Of a stretch of 29,924 bases of DNA, positions 1 through 8,645 are shown one piece after another. Under the pieces are notes generated by a model. That model did not search any database. It worked only from the letters and a program-made list of their open reading frames with translations, and had not been told where the DNA came from. The DNA comes from a virus. Position numbers and translations under genes: made by a program. Each line of letters begins with the position of its first letter. Position 1 is the stretch's first letter. Location of the stretch: IMG/VR virus record IMGVR_UViG_3300030012_003676, positions 1-29,924 of that record; one strand, 5' to 3'.

Positions 1-775
1 GATAATCTTCTGATTCTTTTGCATATAAATAAAAATTAGTATTGCCTGATGGCAAAACGTCTAACAATGAGGGAATTTTTGCAGTTTTAAAATTACCAAA
101 AGTTGGTTGTGTATCTATAAAAAATTTACAATATCTGTCTTGATTATCTACAGCAACAGGAATCAGAGGTGTTTTGTCTACACATCCAAATACCATAGGC
201 ATTACAAGTGGGTCACTTCCATAGTTTTGAAATATAGAGTTTTGTTCTTCAGGTGTCAATACCATATCAGTCGTATTATATGGAACTTGCTTATCGCCAA
301 TCTTCATCTGAGTTCTATCTTCAGCAGTAAAACTTATTTTTTTATCATCATATTTAAGCCTGCTAATTTCACCAATATAAACTTTTGCACAATCGTAATC
401 ATTTATATCGTCATCAAAATTAATTACATTTGTTGTAGGTGACTTATAAAAAACATGAACAAGTTTGCTTATTATGTTTGTGTTTATATAGTTTGTAAGT
501 TTTGTATTGACATCATAATAATTGTATAGAGTACATCTTAATCTATTTATTTTTAATTTTTTTGAGTCATAATCGTTTGAACTTTTTATATTTGATATTT
601 TGTCTAAACAATTTATTATATCTAATTTATTACCATCATTATCAAATATTGTATCTTGGTTTTGAGATAATACAAATTCAATATTATTATTTGTATCTGT
701 TATTACTATTATTGGACTAATTTTCTGTTTTGTATCTACAGTATCATTCTTAAAATATTTTGAAAATTGTTGCAT
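1..775 (-). CDS. Large tail (tail-tip/hub) protein, N-terminal part, runs off left edge
   Basis: The reading frame opens with ATG at 775 (MQQFSKYFKN...) and stays open to base 1, giving residues 1-258. Because bases 1-158 duplicate 29767-29924, the gene continues in frame at the right end of the window and stops at 26162. The joined gene is 4,380 nt (1,459 residues), and the frame closes exactly across the join. The start overlaps the tape-measure stop as TAATG, so the two are probably translationally coupled. Position directly after the tape measure is where siphophages encode distal-tail and tail-tip hub proteins. A stretch around residues 145-170 (IGEISRLKYDD, EDRTQMKIGDK) looks like tail-tip proteins of uncultured marine phages, from memory. 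No enzyme motif is visible in this part. The tail location is secure; the exact role is inferred. Confidence 0.8.
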   Translation of the reverse strand, partial: MQQFSKYFKNDTVDTKQKISPIIVITDTNNNIEFVLSQNQDTIFDNDGNKLDIINCLDKISNIKSSNDYDSKKLKINRLRCTLYNYYDVNTKLTNYINTNIISKLVHVFYKSPTTNVINFDDDINDYDCAKVYIGEISRLKYDDKKISFTAEDRTQMKIGDKQVPYNTTDMVLTPEEQNSIFQNYGSDPLVMPMVFGCVDKTPLIPVAVDNQDRYCKFFIDTQPTFGNFKTAKIPSLLDVLPSGNTNFYLYAKESEDY

Positions 776-2649
776 TATAGTCCTATGTTCTCTCCAAGTC
801 TTAGACCTTCACGTATGCTTGGAATTATATTATCCTCAACAAAGCTTTCATGCATTACGTTTCCGGATATGTTAACATTTATAGCTTGTCCTTGTGGTCC
901 TTCTAAATTTGGGTCTACGAGAGGAGTAACTTGTACTCGTTCCGGACCAGATCCCTCACCTACCATCATTAATTGAGGTCCTGATGTAATAAAATCTGCA
1001 CCATATTGTGCTTTTTTAATCTCATCTGCATTCTTTAAACCTCTACTAACAGCTGCTGCTGCTGCTGCGATACCAAGTATAGTACCTGTAGGAGCAGGAT
1101 ACTTCTTTGAATATTTCATAAACTCACTATTAGCTGCCTCATACGCATTAGATAAAGCACTTGTAACCGATGCAACTTTTTCATTCTTTTGCAGTTTACC
1201 TATTGAATCTATAACACTTAAAGTTGTTTTAGTGCCTTTGGATTTTTCTTCTGCGTGTTTCTTTTCTTTGCTTGTCATAACATCTAACATTTGTCCTTGC
1301 TCACGCATTTTTAATATATATGCATCATTTAAATCTATTTGTAATTGTGTTGCTGCTGCGTCATTTTCTTTTTTCTTAATAAATTCATCTAATTTCTTAT
1401 TAAATTCATCTATTGTATCAGTACCATCATCACCATCAGTATCTGTATCAGTATCATCATCACCACCATTGTTATTAAATTCTTCTTCTGAACTCATTCG
1501 GTCTAAAAATGCTTGATGATTTGCTTTTATTTGTTCTTCTTCCTCTTTTAAATTATTAATAATAGCGTGTTGGCTACCTATTCTATCTTTACTTACATTA
1601 TTTTGAACTACTGCCATACCACCTAAGTTCATAGTAAATGATTCTGATGCATTTTGTTCAAGGTCAAACAATTTTCTTTCAGCTTTAATTCTTTTTTCTG
1701 TGATTTCTTCTAATTCTTCTGCTAATTGTTTTTGCAAAATACCTTGTTCCATTGCTTTTACTTGCTCAGTTTGCAATTTTACTATATCTTCAAGTGATGC
1801 TTTTTCTAAATCCAGATCGCCTAAATAACCTGAATATTCTTCTTTTAATTGTTGTATTGCAAATTTTCTTGACGTTTCAGCAGAATTTACATTAGTTAAT
1901 ACACCTAATAATTTTTCAAATTCTATTTTTTCTTTTATTGCTTCTTCAGAAGGATTGAGTGTAATTAAATCTGTAAATGATTTTGTCAAATCATTAAGTA
2001 CAGGAGCAAATCGTTCTCCTACTTTTTCTTGCAAGTCACCAAAGGCATTTGATGCTTGTGTTAATGCTCCTGTTAATGTTTGTGCTTCTTCTTTAGCAGT
2101 TCCTCTGAATTGATTTCTTATAAATGTTATACCTTCACCTGCTTTTAATTGTTCTGCTGTTAATTGTTTAAAAGCAGCAGGCAATTTTTCTCCTATCTCA
2201 CCTTGCATACCACTTAATGTTTTAGTAGTATTAATGACAGCAGATTGTAAAGAAATTCCTAAAGCAGCAGACAAATCAACCGATGCAGCTATAATCTCTT
2301 TAGTCTGTTCAGTTGATACACCTAATGATTTTACATATGCTTGTTGTGCAATTATTGCTTCATCACCAAATACTGAATTTTGTTGTAAAGCAGAAGCCTG
2401 TCTGATTAATTCATTTGTAGATGCACCTGCTGCAAATCTTAATTTTTTTTCTGCTAATTCTTGCTGTGCAAATAAATCAATGGATGAACGTATAGCACTT
2501 AACAATGCTTGTGAACCAAAATATGCTGCTGCTGCTGCTCCTGCCTGCTTTGCCATTTTGCCTAAAGCTGCATTTACTCCTTTAACTTGCTTTTCTGATT
2601 TTTTAGCACCTTTGGTCTTAACTTCTATAATATGTGTATTATCTGCCAT
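775..2649 (-). CDS. Tail tape measure protein
   Basis: This 624-residue protein should set tail length and thread the tube before DNA ejection. Supporting features are a long alanine- and glutamine-rich helical N-terminal half (residues about 15-230, with Ala runs near 36-42), a coiled-coil middle (about 240-400), and a hydrophobic Ala/Gly helix near 550-565 (GTILGIAAAAAAVS). It also follows the tail tube and frameshifted chaperone genes directly. Near residues 400-420 lies an acidic low-complexity linker of Asp, Thr and Gly (GGDDDTDTDTDGDDGTDT) that could be a flexible hinge or a variable repeat. The usual rule of about 1.5 angstroms per residue would give a tail near 95 nm. The start at 2649 overlaps the end of the chaperone extension by 11 nt. 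Family assignment rests on composition and position. Confidence 0.88.
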   Translation of the reverse strand: MADNTHIIEVKTKGAKKSEKQVKGVNAALGKMAKQAGAAAAAYFGSQALLSAIRSSIDLFAQQELAEKKLRFAAGASTNELIRQASALQQNSVFGDEAIIAQQAYVKSLGVSTEQTKEIIAASVDLSAALGISLQSAVINTTKTLSGMQGEIGEKLPAAFKQLTAEQLKAGEGITFIRNQFRGTAKEEAQTLTGALTQASNAFGDLQEKVGERFAPVLNDLTKSFTDLITLNPSEEAIKEKIEFEKLLGVLTNVNSAETSRKFAIQQLKEEYSGYLGDLDLEKASLEDIVKLQTEQVKAMEQGILQKQLAEELEEITEKRIKAERKLFDLEQNASESFTMNLGGMAVVQNNVSKDRIGSQHAIINNLKEEEEQIKANHQAFLDRMSSEEEFNNNGGDDDTDTDTDGDDGTDTIDEFNKKLDEFIKKKENDAAATQLQIDLNDAYILKMREQGQMLDVMTSKEKKHAEEKSKGTKTTLSVIDSIGKLQKNEKVASVTSALSNAYEAANSEFMKYSKKYPAPTGTILGIAAAAAAVSRGLKNADEIKKAQYGADFITSGPQLMMVGEGSGPERVQVTPLVDPNLEGPQGQAINVNISGNVMHESFVEDNIIPSIREGLRLGENIGL

Positions 2650-3303
2650 GCTTATCTCTCTTTATGTTTACCATTATATTTTCTATCTCTAAAAACTCAT
2701 CTACAACTTTAGCAGGTGTTTGTGCTAATGAAGGGTAAGGTGGACAATTAAAACTCTTACAATAATTATATTCTTTAATTCTTTGCTGTATCTTGCTGTC
2801 TAACAACTCACTTGTATTACAAAAAAAGAAATGTTCTGCATATAATTGTTCTGACCCATTTTGTGTTCCATTTTCTAAAATTGCGTTATAACATTGAATT
2901 AACTCGTTATGTACATCTTCAATAGACATAAACACTTTTTTCTTGTTAGATACAGGGCTTAGAGCTTTATAAGGGTATTTAAAGCCATTGTTTCCATCAT
3001 TTGATAAACCTTTAATAGAAACCCAAACATTAATAAGAAATATTACTTCTTCAATTTTTTTTTATTTGTTTCTGAAATAACCTTAGCACCAATTGAATAT
3101 ATTTCTTCATTAGAGTAGTCGTTTATATCTTCATCTGTAAGAGTTGTTCCCATTTTAATTATTCTTATCCAAAAACTAAAATTCTTTTTATAGTTTTCAT
3201 CAAATATTAAATCATTGAGTTCTGCTCTTTCTTCTAAGTTTAATTGCTTAAACTCTACCTTAAAACTCTTTATACCTTCTGCTTCTATTTTTACTTCTTT
3301 CAT
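2639..3303 (-). CDS. Tail assembly chaperone, long frameshifted form (GT-like)
   Basis: This is a fusion made by -1 frameshifting from the upstream short chaperone gene. Zero-frame codons run from 3303 to the A9 run (mRNA sense) at 3063-3055. Slipping back one base at 3055 gives ATT GAA GAA GTA..., which stays open to the stop at 2639. The product is about 221 residues: 83 from the first frame and 138 from the second. The second frame alone has only a GTG (2935) with no good ribosome binding site, and it would leave 2936-3042 unexplained as coding sequence. The shift direction matches the lambda G/GT arrangement, in which the long form bridges the tail tube and the tape measure. The C-terminal part contains several Cys residues (YNYCKSFNCPPYP). 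It overlaps the tape-measure start by 11 nt. Confidence 0.82.
3043..3303 (-). CDS. Tail assembly chaperone, short form (G-like)
   Basis: An 86-residue charged protein beginning MKEVKIEAEGIKS. I chose ATG 3303 rather than the in-frame ATG at 3315, because the bases between them (GGGAGAGGAT) form the Shine-Dalgarno sequence for 3303. It sits between the tail tube gene and the tape measure gene, the standard place for tail assembly chaperone G. It ends with a run of lysines coded by AAA AAA AAA, which doubles as the frameshift site for the long form. The zero-frame stop follows three codons later. The sequence is too divergent for me to name a family; the call depends on position, size and the frameshift. 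Confidence 0.8.
   Translation of the reverse strand: MKEVKIEAEGIKSFKVEFKQLNLEERAELNDLIFDENYKKNFSFWIRIIKMGTTLTDEDINDYSNEEIYSIGAKVISETNKKKLKK
3055..3063 (-). promoter_or_regulatory. Programmed -1 frameshift site, A9 in the mRNA
   Basis: Nine consecutive T on the plus strand give AAA AAA AAA exactly in zero frame, so any A AAA AAA heptamer allows a tandem -1 slip. The -1 frame is open for 139 codons downstream, while the zero frame stops after three. A short AT-only hairpin (AAGAA/TTCTT) lies a few bases downstream and is the only candidate stimulator I see. Confidence 0.8.
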
Positions 3304-3318
3304 ATCCTCTCCCATTTA

Positions 3319-4320
3319 TTAAGCTGCTGTGTTAATAGTAATCACATCATTAGCTGTATTTGCTCCATCATAAGTAAATCTCAATGGTATGGTTTGTTTC
3401 CACCCATCATCATCAAAACTTATTCCTGCTTCATCAACAAAAACTTTATCACCTATAATCTGAAATACTCCTGTGTCCAGATCAAGTGCCATTCCTGCTT
3501 CATTGTTTATAGCATCATCAACTTCGCCATCTCTTTTACAAGTTAAATTACCTGTAACTTCATAAGGTCCTACAGCATATCCCATTGGTCTGAAATCATT
3601 ATTTTGGTCGAATCCGATTCTATTTACTGTTCTTGATATGTTTACATCAAAAGAATAAAGTAATAAATCTTCACCGTCTAATGTTGTAGTTGTTAAATCA
3701 TGCATGTTAAATAATCCTGTTGCAGCCTGAGTAGCCAATGTTGTTTCTGTACCACTTGAAAAGTTTAATGCTGCTTCAGTTGGTTTATAAGCCGTTTGGA
3801 ATGTAGCTGTGCAGACAACTACTCCACCATTACTCGAAATATCACCTGCCATGCTCAAAGAAGTACATAAACAAGATGTAAAGTGCATGTCTACTGTATC
3901 ACCATCATGTGAAGAATTTTCAAAGAATAGTGTTACAGGCACATTATTACTCGTGCCATGTGAATATGCAGTTATATCAGGCATAGACCCAAGTAATGCA
4001 TTAGCACCATCACCATCACCAAATAAATGTAAGCATACTTTATTAATAGCTTGTGGTGTAGAATGAAATGTAATTGAAATATCCCACATTACATCATGCT
4101 TTTGCCATTTTACCATGTCGTCTGATTGTGTCATTCCACCTTTACCTACTCTTGTTGGTGCTACACTCAATGTATGTTTAAATGCATCTGAGAATGTGAA
4201 GTCAGTTACAGGCATTACAATTCTTGTAGCATCTGTTGCTGCTGCTGTCCCTACTGTTGTTTCGTTAGCTATAATTACGCTAACATTCTGTTTTGACTGA
4301 AAAGTTCCACTTTTTGCCAT
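3319..4320 (-). CDS. Major tail (tube) protein
   Basis: A 333-residue beta-rich protein without membrane segments (MAKSGTFQSKQNVSVIIANE). The layout is typical of tail-tube monomers: an N-terminal strand region with FTFSDAFKHTLSVAPTRVG, a Ser/Gly/Thr-rich middle, and a C-terminal part with PYEVTGNLTCKRDGEV and DGWKQTIPLRFTYDG. The gene lies directly upstream of the frameshifted chaperones and tape measure. Its start overlaps the preceding stop as TAATG. I infer that it polymerises around the tape measure to form a non-contractile tube. No sheath gene is present, which supports siphovirus morphology. Confidence 0.8.
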   Translation of the reverse strand: MAKSGTFQSKQNVSVIIANETTVGTAAATDATRIVMPVTDFTFSDAFKHTLSVAPTRVGKGGMTQSDDMVKWQKHDVMWDISITFHSTPQAINKVCLHLFGDGDGANALLGSMPDITAYSHGTSNNVPVTLFFENSSHDGDTVDMHFTSCLCTSLSMAGDISSNGGVVVCTATFQTAYKPTEAALNFSSGTETTLATQAATGLFNMHDLTTTTLDGEDLLLYSFDVNISRTVNRIGFDQNNDFRPMGYAVGPYEVTGNLTCKRDGEVDDAINNEAGMALDLDTGVFQIIGDKVFVDEAGISFDDDGWKQTIPLRFTYDGANTANDVITINTAA

Positions 4321-4508
4321 TATTTTTTACCTCCTTCATTGGTATCTTTTATTTCTATTAAATGTTCTTTTAATGCTTCAGGTACATCGCCTTTAATTTC
4401 TATTTCTCTATCATCCATAAGCCATAAATGTTTTGACGTTGAGTCAAACGCAATGTAGTTTTTGTCTCTTGATAGTTTTTTATAACTTGCTTTTGCTTTT
4501 ACTTTCAT
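4320..4508 (-). CDS. Small protein between tail terminator and tail tube genes
   Basis: A 62-residue protein (MKVKAKASYKKLSRDKNYIAFDS...) with a basic N-terminus and an acidic C-terminus, no Cys and no membrane segment. An AGGAG motif 6 nt before the ATG and TAATG coupling to the tail-tube gene support it as real. I do not recognise a family. Its place in the neck/tail block suggests a tail-completion or assembly role. Confidence 0.7.
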   Translation of the reverse strand: MKVKAKASYKKLSRDKNYIAFDSTSKHLWLMDDREIEIKGDVPEALKEHLIEIKDTNEGGKK

Positions 4509-4515
4509 TTTTCTC

Positions 4516-4950
4516 CTAACCTAAATTACTAAGATGTTCACAAGACAATTCCCAACCTGTTATCAAATAATCTTCATATCCATCTTCTTCTACATTAAAT
4601 TGCATATTACCTATTAATACGTTATATGCTAATGTTGAATCTGATAATGTTAAAGTTGGATTGTCATGTATTAATGCTTCTAATATACTCGTTTGATTCA
4701 AAACATATTTTTGGAATTGCTTATCATTTCTATTTAAGATATAATAATTTAAATCCATATTAAATGTTCTATGTTCTGAAAACTTTGTTACGTCACCTTG
4801 TGTAGATGACGTAGGAATTATTCTAATAAAATGGTTAGACTTACTTTCATTATACCAATCACTAAAAACAGGGCATTTCATTTCTGCCTTCACTTTGCTC
4901 ATTAATGCAGTTAGTATATTTTGCCAATTGTTCTGATAGCTTACTGCCAT
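4516..4950 (-). CDS. Probable tail terminator / neck protein
   Basis: A 144-residue protein (MAVSYQNNWQNILTALMSKVKAEM) lying between the head-tail connector and the tail-tube gene, the usual place for the tail terminator or tail-completion protein (gpU/gp17-like). The size, an N-terminal amphipathic helix and a following alternation of predicted strands (HFIRIIPTSS, FNMDLNYYILN, TLAYNVLIGNMQFNV) fit the alpha/beta fold of that group. I see no conserved motif that would prove it. TAATG coupling joins it to the connector gene. Confidence 0.6.
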   Translation of the reverse strand: MAVSYQNNWQNILTALMSKVKAEMKCPVFSDWYNESKSNHFIRIIPTSSTQGDVTKFSEHRTFNMDLNYYILNRNDKQFQKYVLNQTSILEALIHDNPTLTLSDSTLAYNVLIGNMQFNVEEDGYEDYLITGWELSCEHLSNLG

Positions 4951-5939
4951 TATCTCACCATCTCAATAGTTGAATTGCTTTTATTGGTTTGTTTTCTATG
5001 GTTACCATAAACCTCTACATTCCAAAAATCAGCTGCGTCAGCTGATGAACCTTGAAACCTTCCATACAAACCGTTGTGAATTTCTTGTAATCCACCTGTA
5101 ATTATTTGAGGTGCTTTTGTTGCTCCTTCTAATTTATCATTTGAAAGGTATTTAACTGTAAATGTAGCTGTTCCATAAACACCTGCTGTATCTATGTCAA
5201 TTCTAAGCAAATCATAATGTTCACCTTCATACTCCCCTGCTAATTCAACCAGATCCAATCCTGCTGAAACAACACTTTTATATAGTATTTTTCCTACAGC
5301 ATCTTTAGCATCGACTTCATGTGATAGTTTATATATTCCATCATTCAGCTTATCAACTATACCTGTTCTTGCTTCATTAGTAACTAATCCATGATAATAG
5401 TCTGCTTCTTCAGACATTCCTTCTTTTGCTCTAATTAAGTTAGCTGCTGCTATATAGCATACAGATTTAATTATAATAGGGTCATATTCCTCAACTCTGT
5501 TAGTAACAATTGGTGAGTCCAGATCGATTTGTTTTTGCTTTTCAAATGGTGTTGCATATCTTGCATCTACATAATTATGCAACTCTAAGCTTGCGTCTAC
5601 TAATGTCTGATTTAAGAAATTAGTAAAATCTTGACCAACTTCAAAAATCTGCTCATTGATTGTAGTGGCAGTATATGCGTCATTGTAATACTCTAATTTA
5701 TTTTCTGATGCTGTATATAACCACTCATTGTTTGCGTTAGGAGTATCATCTGCACTATTAGATGCTCCCTGCTCATCTCCATTTATAAAGAATACATCTA
5801 CAAATCCTACATTATGAAACGTATGTAAATTTGAGTTAGTGCTTGGATTATATACTTGTCTTTTAGAATCAAATTCATTTACTCTATTAAAGTATTTGTT
5901 AAAATCAGCAATACTTGCATAACTAAAATCTGTAGCCAT
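4950..5939 (-). CDS. Head-tail connector / adaptor protein
   Basis: A 329-residue protein. Residues about 105-190 include LHNYVDARYATPF, VEEYDPIIIKSVCYIAAANLIRA and EADYYHG, resembling the small head-tail adaptor family (HK97 gp6 / DUF1320 type: short helices with an LDxYLxxRY-like motif). It also carries extra N- and C-terminal domains (FHNVGFVDVFF; TATFTVKYLSNDKLEGA). That is longer than the usual 100-150 residue adaptor, so this may be an adaptor fused to a decoration or neck domain. The neighbouring tail terminator and tail tube fit the neck assignment. The start at 5939 follows the tiny gene's stop immediately. Confidence 0.6.
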   Translation of the reverse strand: MATDFSYASIADFNKYFNRVNEFDSKRQVYNPSTNSNLHTFHNVGFVDVFFINGDEQGASNSADDTPNANNEWLYTASENKLEYYNDAYTATTINEQIFEVGQDFTNFLNQTLVDASLELHNYVDARYATPFEKQKQIDLDSPIVTNRVEEYDPIIIKSVCYIAAANLIRAKEGMSEEADYYHGLVTNEARTGIVDKLNDGIYKLSHEVDAKDAVGKILYKSVVSAGLDLVELAGEYEGEHYDLLRIDIDTAGVYGTATFTVKYLSNDKLEGATKAPQIITGGLQEIHNGLYGRFQGSSADAADFWNVEVYGNHRKQTNKSNSTIEMVR

Positions 5940-6017
5940 CTACTTATTTTTCCTTTTCATTTTACCTTTTTTCATAGTTTTCTTTCTACCATGTTTTTTA
6001 CCGTAATGATATGGCAT
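5940..6017 (-). CDS. Tiny basic peptide, 25 residues
   Basis: ATG at 6017 is preceded by a strong TAGGAG site and starts a 25-codon frame (MPYHYGKKHGRKKTMKKGKM, then RKNK) ending TAG at 5940, which abuts the connector ATG. Thirteen of the 25 residues are Lys or Arg. The strong ribosome binding site and exact packing between two genes argue that it is real despite its length. Function is unknown. It may bind DNA or be packaged, like the basic cluster near 16 kb. Confidence 0.6.
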   Translation of the reverse strand: MPYHYGKKHGRKKTMKKGKMKRKNK

Positions 6018-6027
6018 AATTTTTCTC

Positions 6028-7776
6028 CTATCCTAACAATGTTAGTCTTAATTTAGTTTTCATTTTCTCGTTTACACTTCTTGCATATATTGTTTGTATG
6101 CTATTATAACCTGTACCTACATAACTTACACCACCTGAGTGTGCTGAATGTGATTGTCCATGAACCTCAAATTGTCCCTCACTTACATGTGAAAATTGAC
6201 AATGTCCACGTTCATAGTCTATGCTTCCTACTATTGCGTCATTATGTAAAAGGTTTCCATTACCATCATCAAGCAAAAATGCACTTTTGTTTGGTATTGT
6301 TTTTCCTGTTACAGGGTCTTCTATTTCTTCTAATGGTTTACTTGAAGCAGGTCCGTATGATATACAATCTGTGTTATTTGTAGTAGTACCAACTAAAGTA
6401 CCCTCTACAACAGGAACATTGTTACTATCTTTTGCAGGAAACCTACCTACACCAAATGGTGTAGTTCCTGTGACATTACCTATTCCAACTCTTGTGTTTA
6501 CGTTATTAGATAAAGATGAAATTCTTATATCTCCATTTACTATTCCTATATTAACTCTCTTATTATGTAAACCTGAAGATGAATCGTAATATAATGCATC
6601 AAATCTGTCTTGTATCTTAGCTAATACTGCTACGTTAGAGCCTGCAAATGTTGTATCAGAAGAATCAACAGTAAATGCTATGTTTGTTTCGCTACTTACT
6701 GAATCAAATCCATCTACATGAAATTCATCTACAACTATAGTAAACGTATAAGTTGTGCCTGCAACTAATCCTGAATCATCTGATGCTTTTATATTATTTA
6801 AACCAAAATCTAAATAACCACCTTCTGTGTAAAAAGGTCCTATTGCTACAGATCCGGCAACAAGTCCATCACCAACTTTATCTGTTGTTCTTGATTTACC
6901 AAAGAATGCACCTGATTGCTTAAAATTTCCTGCAGAATCAGTCATACATAAACTGCTATTATGCACTAAGTTCTCATTACCAAACCAAAAACTAATAGCT
7001 GAATCGTCTGCATGAGCAGCTATTGTGCTACCAAATAGACCTCTGTCTACTGTTAAATTAAAGCCTGATATTGCTGTTATTCTCATTACTTCTGAACCAA
7101 CTAATATTAAATCATTTACTTTAAAAAGACTTGAGTTATCGGTTGTTCCACTAATATCTACTGCAAATGTTTCAGGATTTAAAACTGTATTTAAATCAGA
7201 ACCATCTACTGCTGCTGTACTTGGTGCTGCTACAGATACTCCTGAAGGTAAGAAAGAGTGTGTTCCGTCAGCTGCAAAAGCTGCTGATTCTACTGCACCA
7301 CCTGCTACATTTGCAGGAGTGTAAGATAAAAATCTTGAGTGTGGTAATGCTAAAAAATGTCCTGCAGGTAGTAAGCCACTAATAAATCTTGAGTCAGAAG
7401 TTCCTGAAGAATCTAAGTCAGTTGCTAAGTTTCTAACATCTGTATCACTATCATCTTTCCAATCTTTCAAAAGTATTTGTATTTCTGCTGCTATATTACT
7501 TTCGTTCTTGATCTGGATAACTTTGGCATTGTGTGCAGTTACTTGTCCAACATCTTTGTTAAATGAAGACAATGTATATAATTCATTTGATGAACCTGCT
7601 GTTCCATTATCAAATTCTTGTGTAATATCAAACATCTCTGTATACTGCTTATTTGTTTCACATACATACTCACCATCAGGAGTTGTAATAATCATCTTTA
7701 TATTAGCATTTTTGGCTAATGAGCCTGTACTAAGCTGTGATGAAGTGTTTATAGTTCTTGTTGGTCCGTATGCCAT
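6028..7776 (-). CDS. Large virion structural protein, possible tail fibre or appendage
   Basis: A 582-residue protein rich in Ser, Thr, Gly, Asn and Asp, with predicted beta content and no membrane segment. The N-terminus (MAYGPTRTINTSSQLSTGSLAKNANIKMIITTPDGEYVCETNKQ is its opening region, residues 1-44) may be the virion-anchoring part. The middle has alternating short strands (DLILVGSEVMRITAISGFNLTV), and the C-terminus contains His and Ser-rich segments (VHGQSHSAHSGGV). It is transcribed between the fibre genes and the neck genes, behind a clear TAGGAG site. No enzymatic motif is visible. A capsid appendage, decoration protein or fibre are all possible. Confidence 0.6.
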   Translation of the reverse strand: MAYGPTRTINTSSQLSTGSLAKNANIKMIITTPDGEYVCETNKQYTEMFDITQEFDNGTAGSSNELYTLSSFNKDVGQVTAHNAKVIQIKNESNIAAEIQILLKDWKDDSDTDVRNLATDLDSSGTSDSRFISGLLPAGHFLALPHSRFLSYTPANVAGGAVESAAFAADGTHSFLPSGVSVAAPSTAAVDGSDLNTVLNPETFAVDISGTTDNSSLFKVNDLILVGSEVMRITAISGFNLTVDRGLFGSTIAAHADDSAISFWFGNENLVHNSSLCMTDSAGNFKQSGAFFGKSRTTDKVGDGLVAGSVAIGPFYTEGGYLDFGLNNIKASDDSGLVAGTTYTFTIVVDEFHVDGFDSVSSETNIAFTVDSSDTTFAGSNVAVLAKIQDRFDALYYDSSSGLHNKRVNIGIVNGDIRISSLSNNVNTRVGIGNVTGTTPFGVGRFPAKDSNNVPVVEGTLVGTTTNNTDCISYGPASSKPLEEIEDPVTGKTIPNKSAFLLDDGNGNLLHNDAIVGSIDYERGHCQFSHVSEGQFEVHGQSHSAHSGGVSYVGTGYNSIQTIYARSVNEKMKTKLRLTLLG

Positions 7777-7786
7777 AAATTTTCTC

Positions 7787-8575
7787 CTATGTTAAATGGT
7801 ATTTTACTGTAATGTTTAATGAGTAATCTGAATTAACACTATCACTTTCAAAAAATGCTAATACTACTTTATTTGCTGCTACACTTGCACTATCTATGGT
7901 CCAAGTTGATAAGTATGCTTGTTCACTACCTGCATTAGTTACATCGTTATTATGTGCTAATAATGTTCCATTAGTTAATGCAGATGTACTGCCTGAAGTA
8001 AAGTCATAGCTTAATAAATGCATTCTTGTTGTATCTCCTGTTGCAGCATCTGCACCTTCTATGGAGTAAACTGCATCTATTGATATGTTATCAGGAATAA
8101 ACCACATAACAGGAACTATTGCTGCTGCATTAGTAGCACCTCCTGCTGCTGTTGTAAATGATGTAGCAGGGTCTGTTCCTGTTCCAAAATTAAAATCATC
8201 TTGAACTGTTGATGAATGATTGTTACCCATAAAAGGAACAGCAAAATGAGTGTTAGCTGCCCAACCACTTGATATACTACCTGAAATGCCAAAATTTACG
8301 TACATCGTATTTACATGATGTCCTAATGCTTTAACAGTATCATTTGACGTGTCAACAAGAAGCTTTGAATTACCTGCACTATTTTGCACATCTAATGTTT
8401 GAGTATTATTGCTATCAGGTTGTACTAAAATACCTTTATTGCCAATTTTTGCTCCTGCATTATTGCCATTGCCTGACTTGACTTGTCTGTAGGTCGAATC
8501 AACCCCTGAATTAGAATTATCTACATATAGTAAATCTGCAAATGTTTGTGATGGTGTTTTACCTGTTAAACTCAT
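7787..8575 (-). CDS. Probable fibre / adsorption structural protein
   Basis: A 262-residue beta-rich protein. Its N-terminal 90 residues (TPSQTFADLLYVDNSNSGVD; KLLVDTSNDTVKALG) resemble the repetitive stalk of marine phage fibre proteins, in which data-like 'value in array' beta repeats trimerise. The C-terminal half (VPVMWFIPDNISIDAVYSIEG; TVKYHLT) looks like a globular head domain also seen in the neighbouring 8646-9833 product. Both proteins end in a short strand with an alternating hydrophobic pattern. The ribosome site (AGGAC) is weaker than those of its neighbours. I infer host-surface binding; the receptor is unknown. Confidence 0.55.
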   Translation of the reverse strand: MSLTGKTPSQTFADLLYVDNSNSGVDSTYRQVKSGNGNNAGAKIGNKGILVQPDSNNTQTLDVQNSAGNSKLLVDTSNDTVKALGHHVNTMYVNFGISGSISSGWAANTHFAVPFMGNNHSSTVQDDFNFGTGTDPATSFTTAAGGATNAAAIVPVMWFIPDNISIDAVYSIEGADAATGDTTRMHLLSYDFTSGSTSALTNGTLLAHNNDVTNAGSEQAYLSTWTIDSASVAANKVVLAFFESDSVNSDYSLNITVKYHLT

Positions 8576-8645
8576 TTATTTGTCCTAATTTTTCTGTTAT
8601 AATATAATATAATATTTAAATTTTTAAACATATATTTTTAAGATG
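8576..8645 (-). promoter_or_regulatory. AT-only intergenic gap, possible promoter
   Basis: This 70-nt spacer between the two fibre genes is almost entirely A and T and contains TATATTATATTATAAC on the minus strand. It offers several -10 look-alikes but no convincing -35 box. It is one of few spacers in a genome otherwise packed by overlaps. A late promoter or an RNA-processing site is possible. Confidence 0.25.

Noticed and set aside
1-158. True direct terminal repeats of a linear phage genome
   Set aside because: The repeat lies in the middle of a gene that is continuous only if the ends are joined, so it is an assembly overlap.
1045-1075. GCT/GCA triplet run as a regulatory repeat
   Set aside because: It encodes an alanine run in a tape measure helix; similar runs occur in other Ala-rich proteins here.
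1401-1470. Minisatellite-like GAT/ACT repeat in the tape measure gene
   Set aside because: It codes for an Asp/Thr-rich linker and is short and imperfect; ordinary low-complexity coding sequence.
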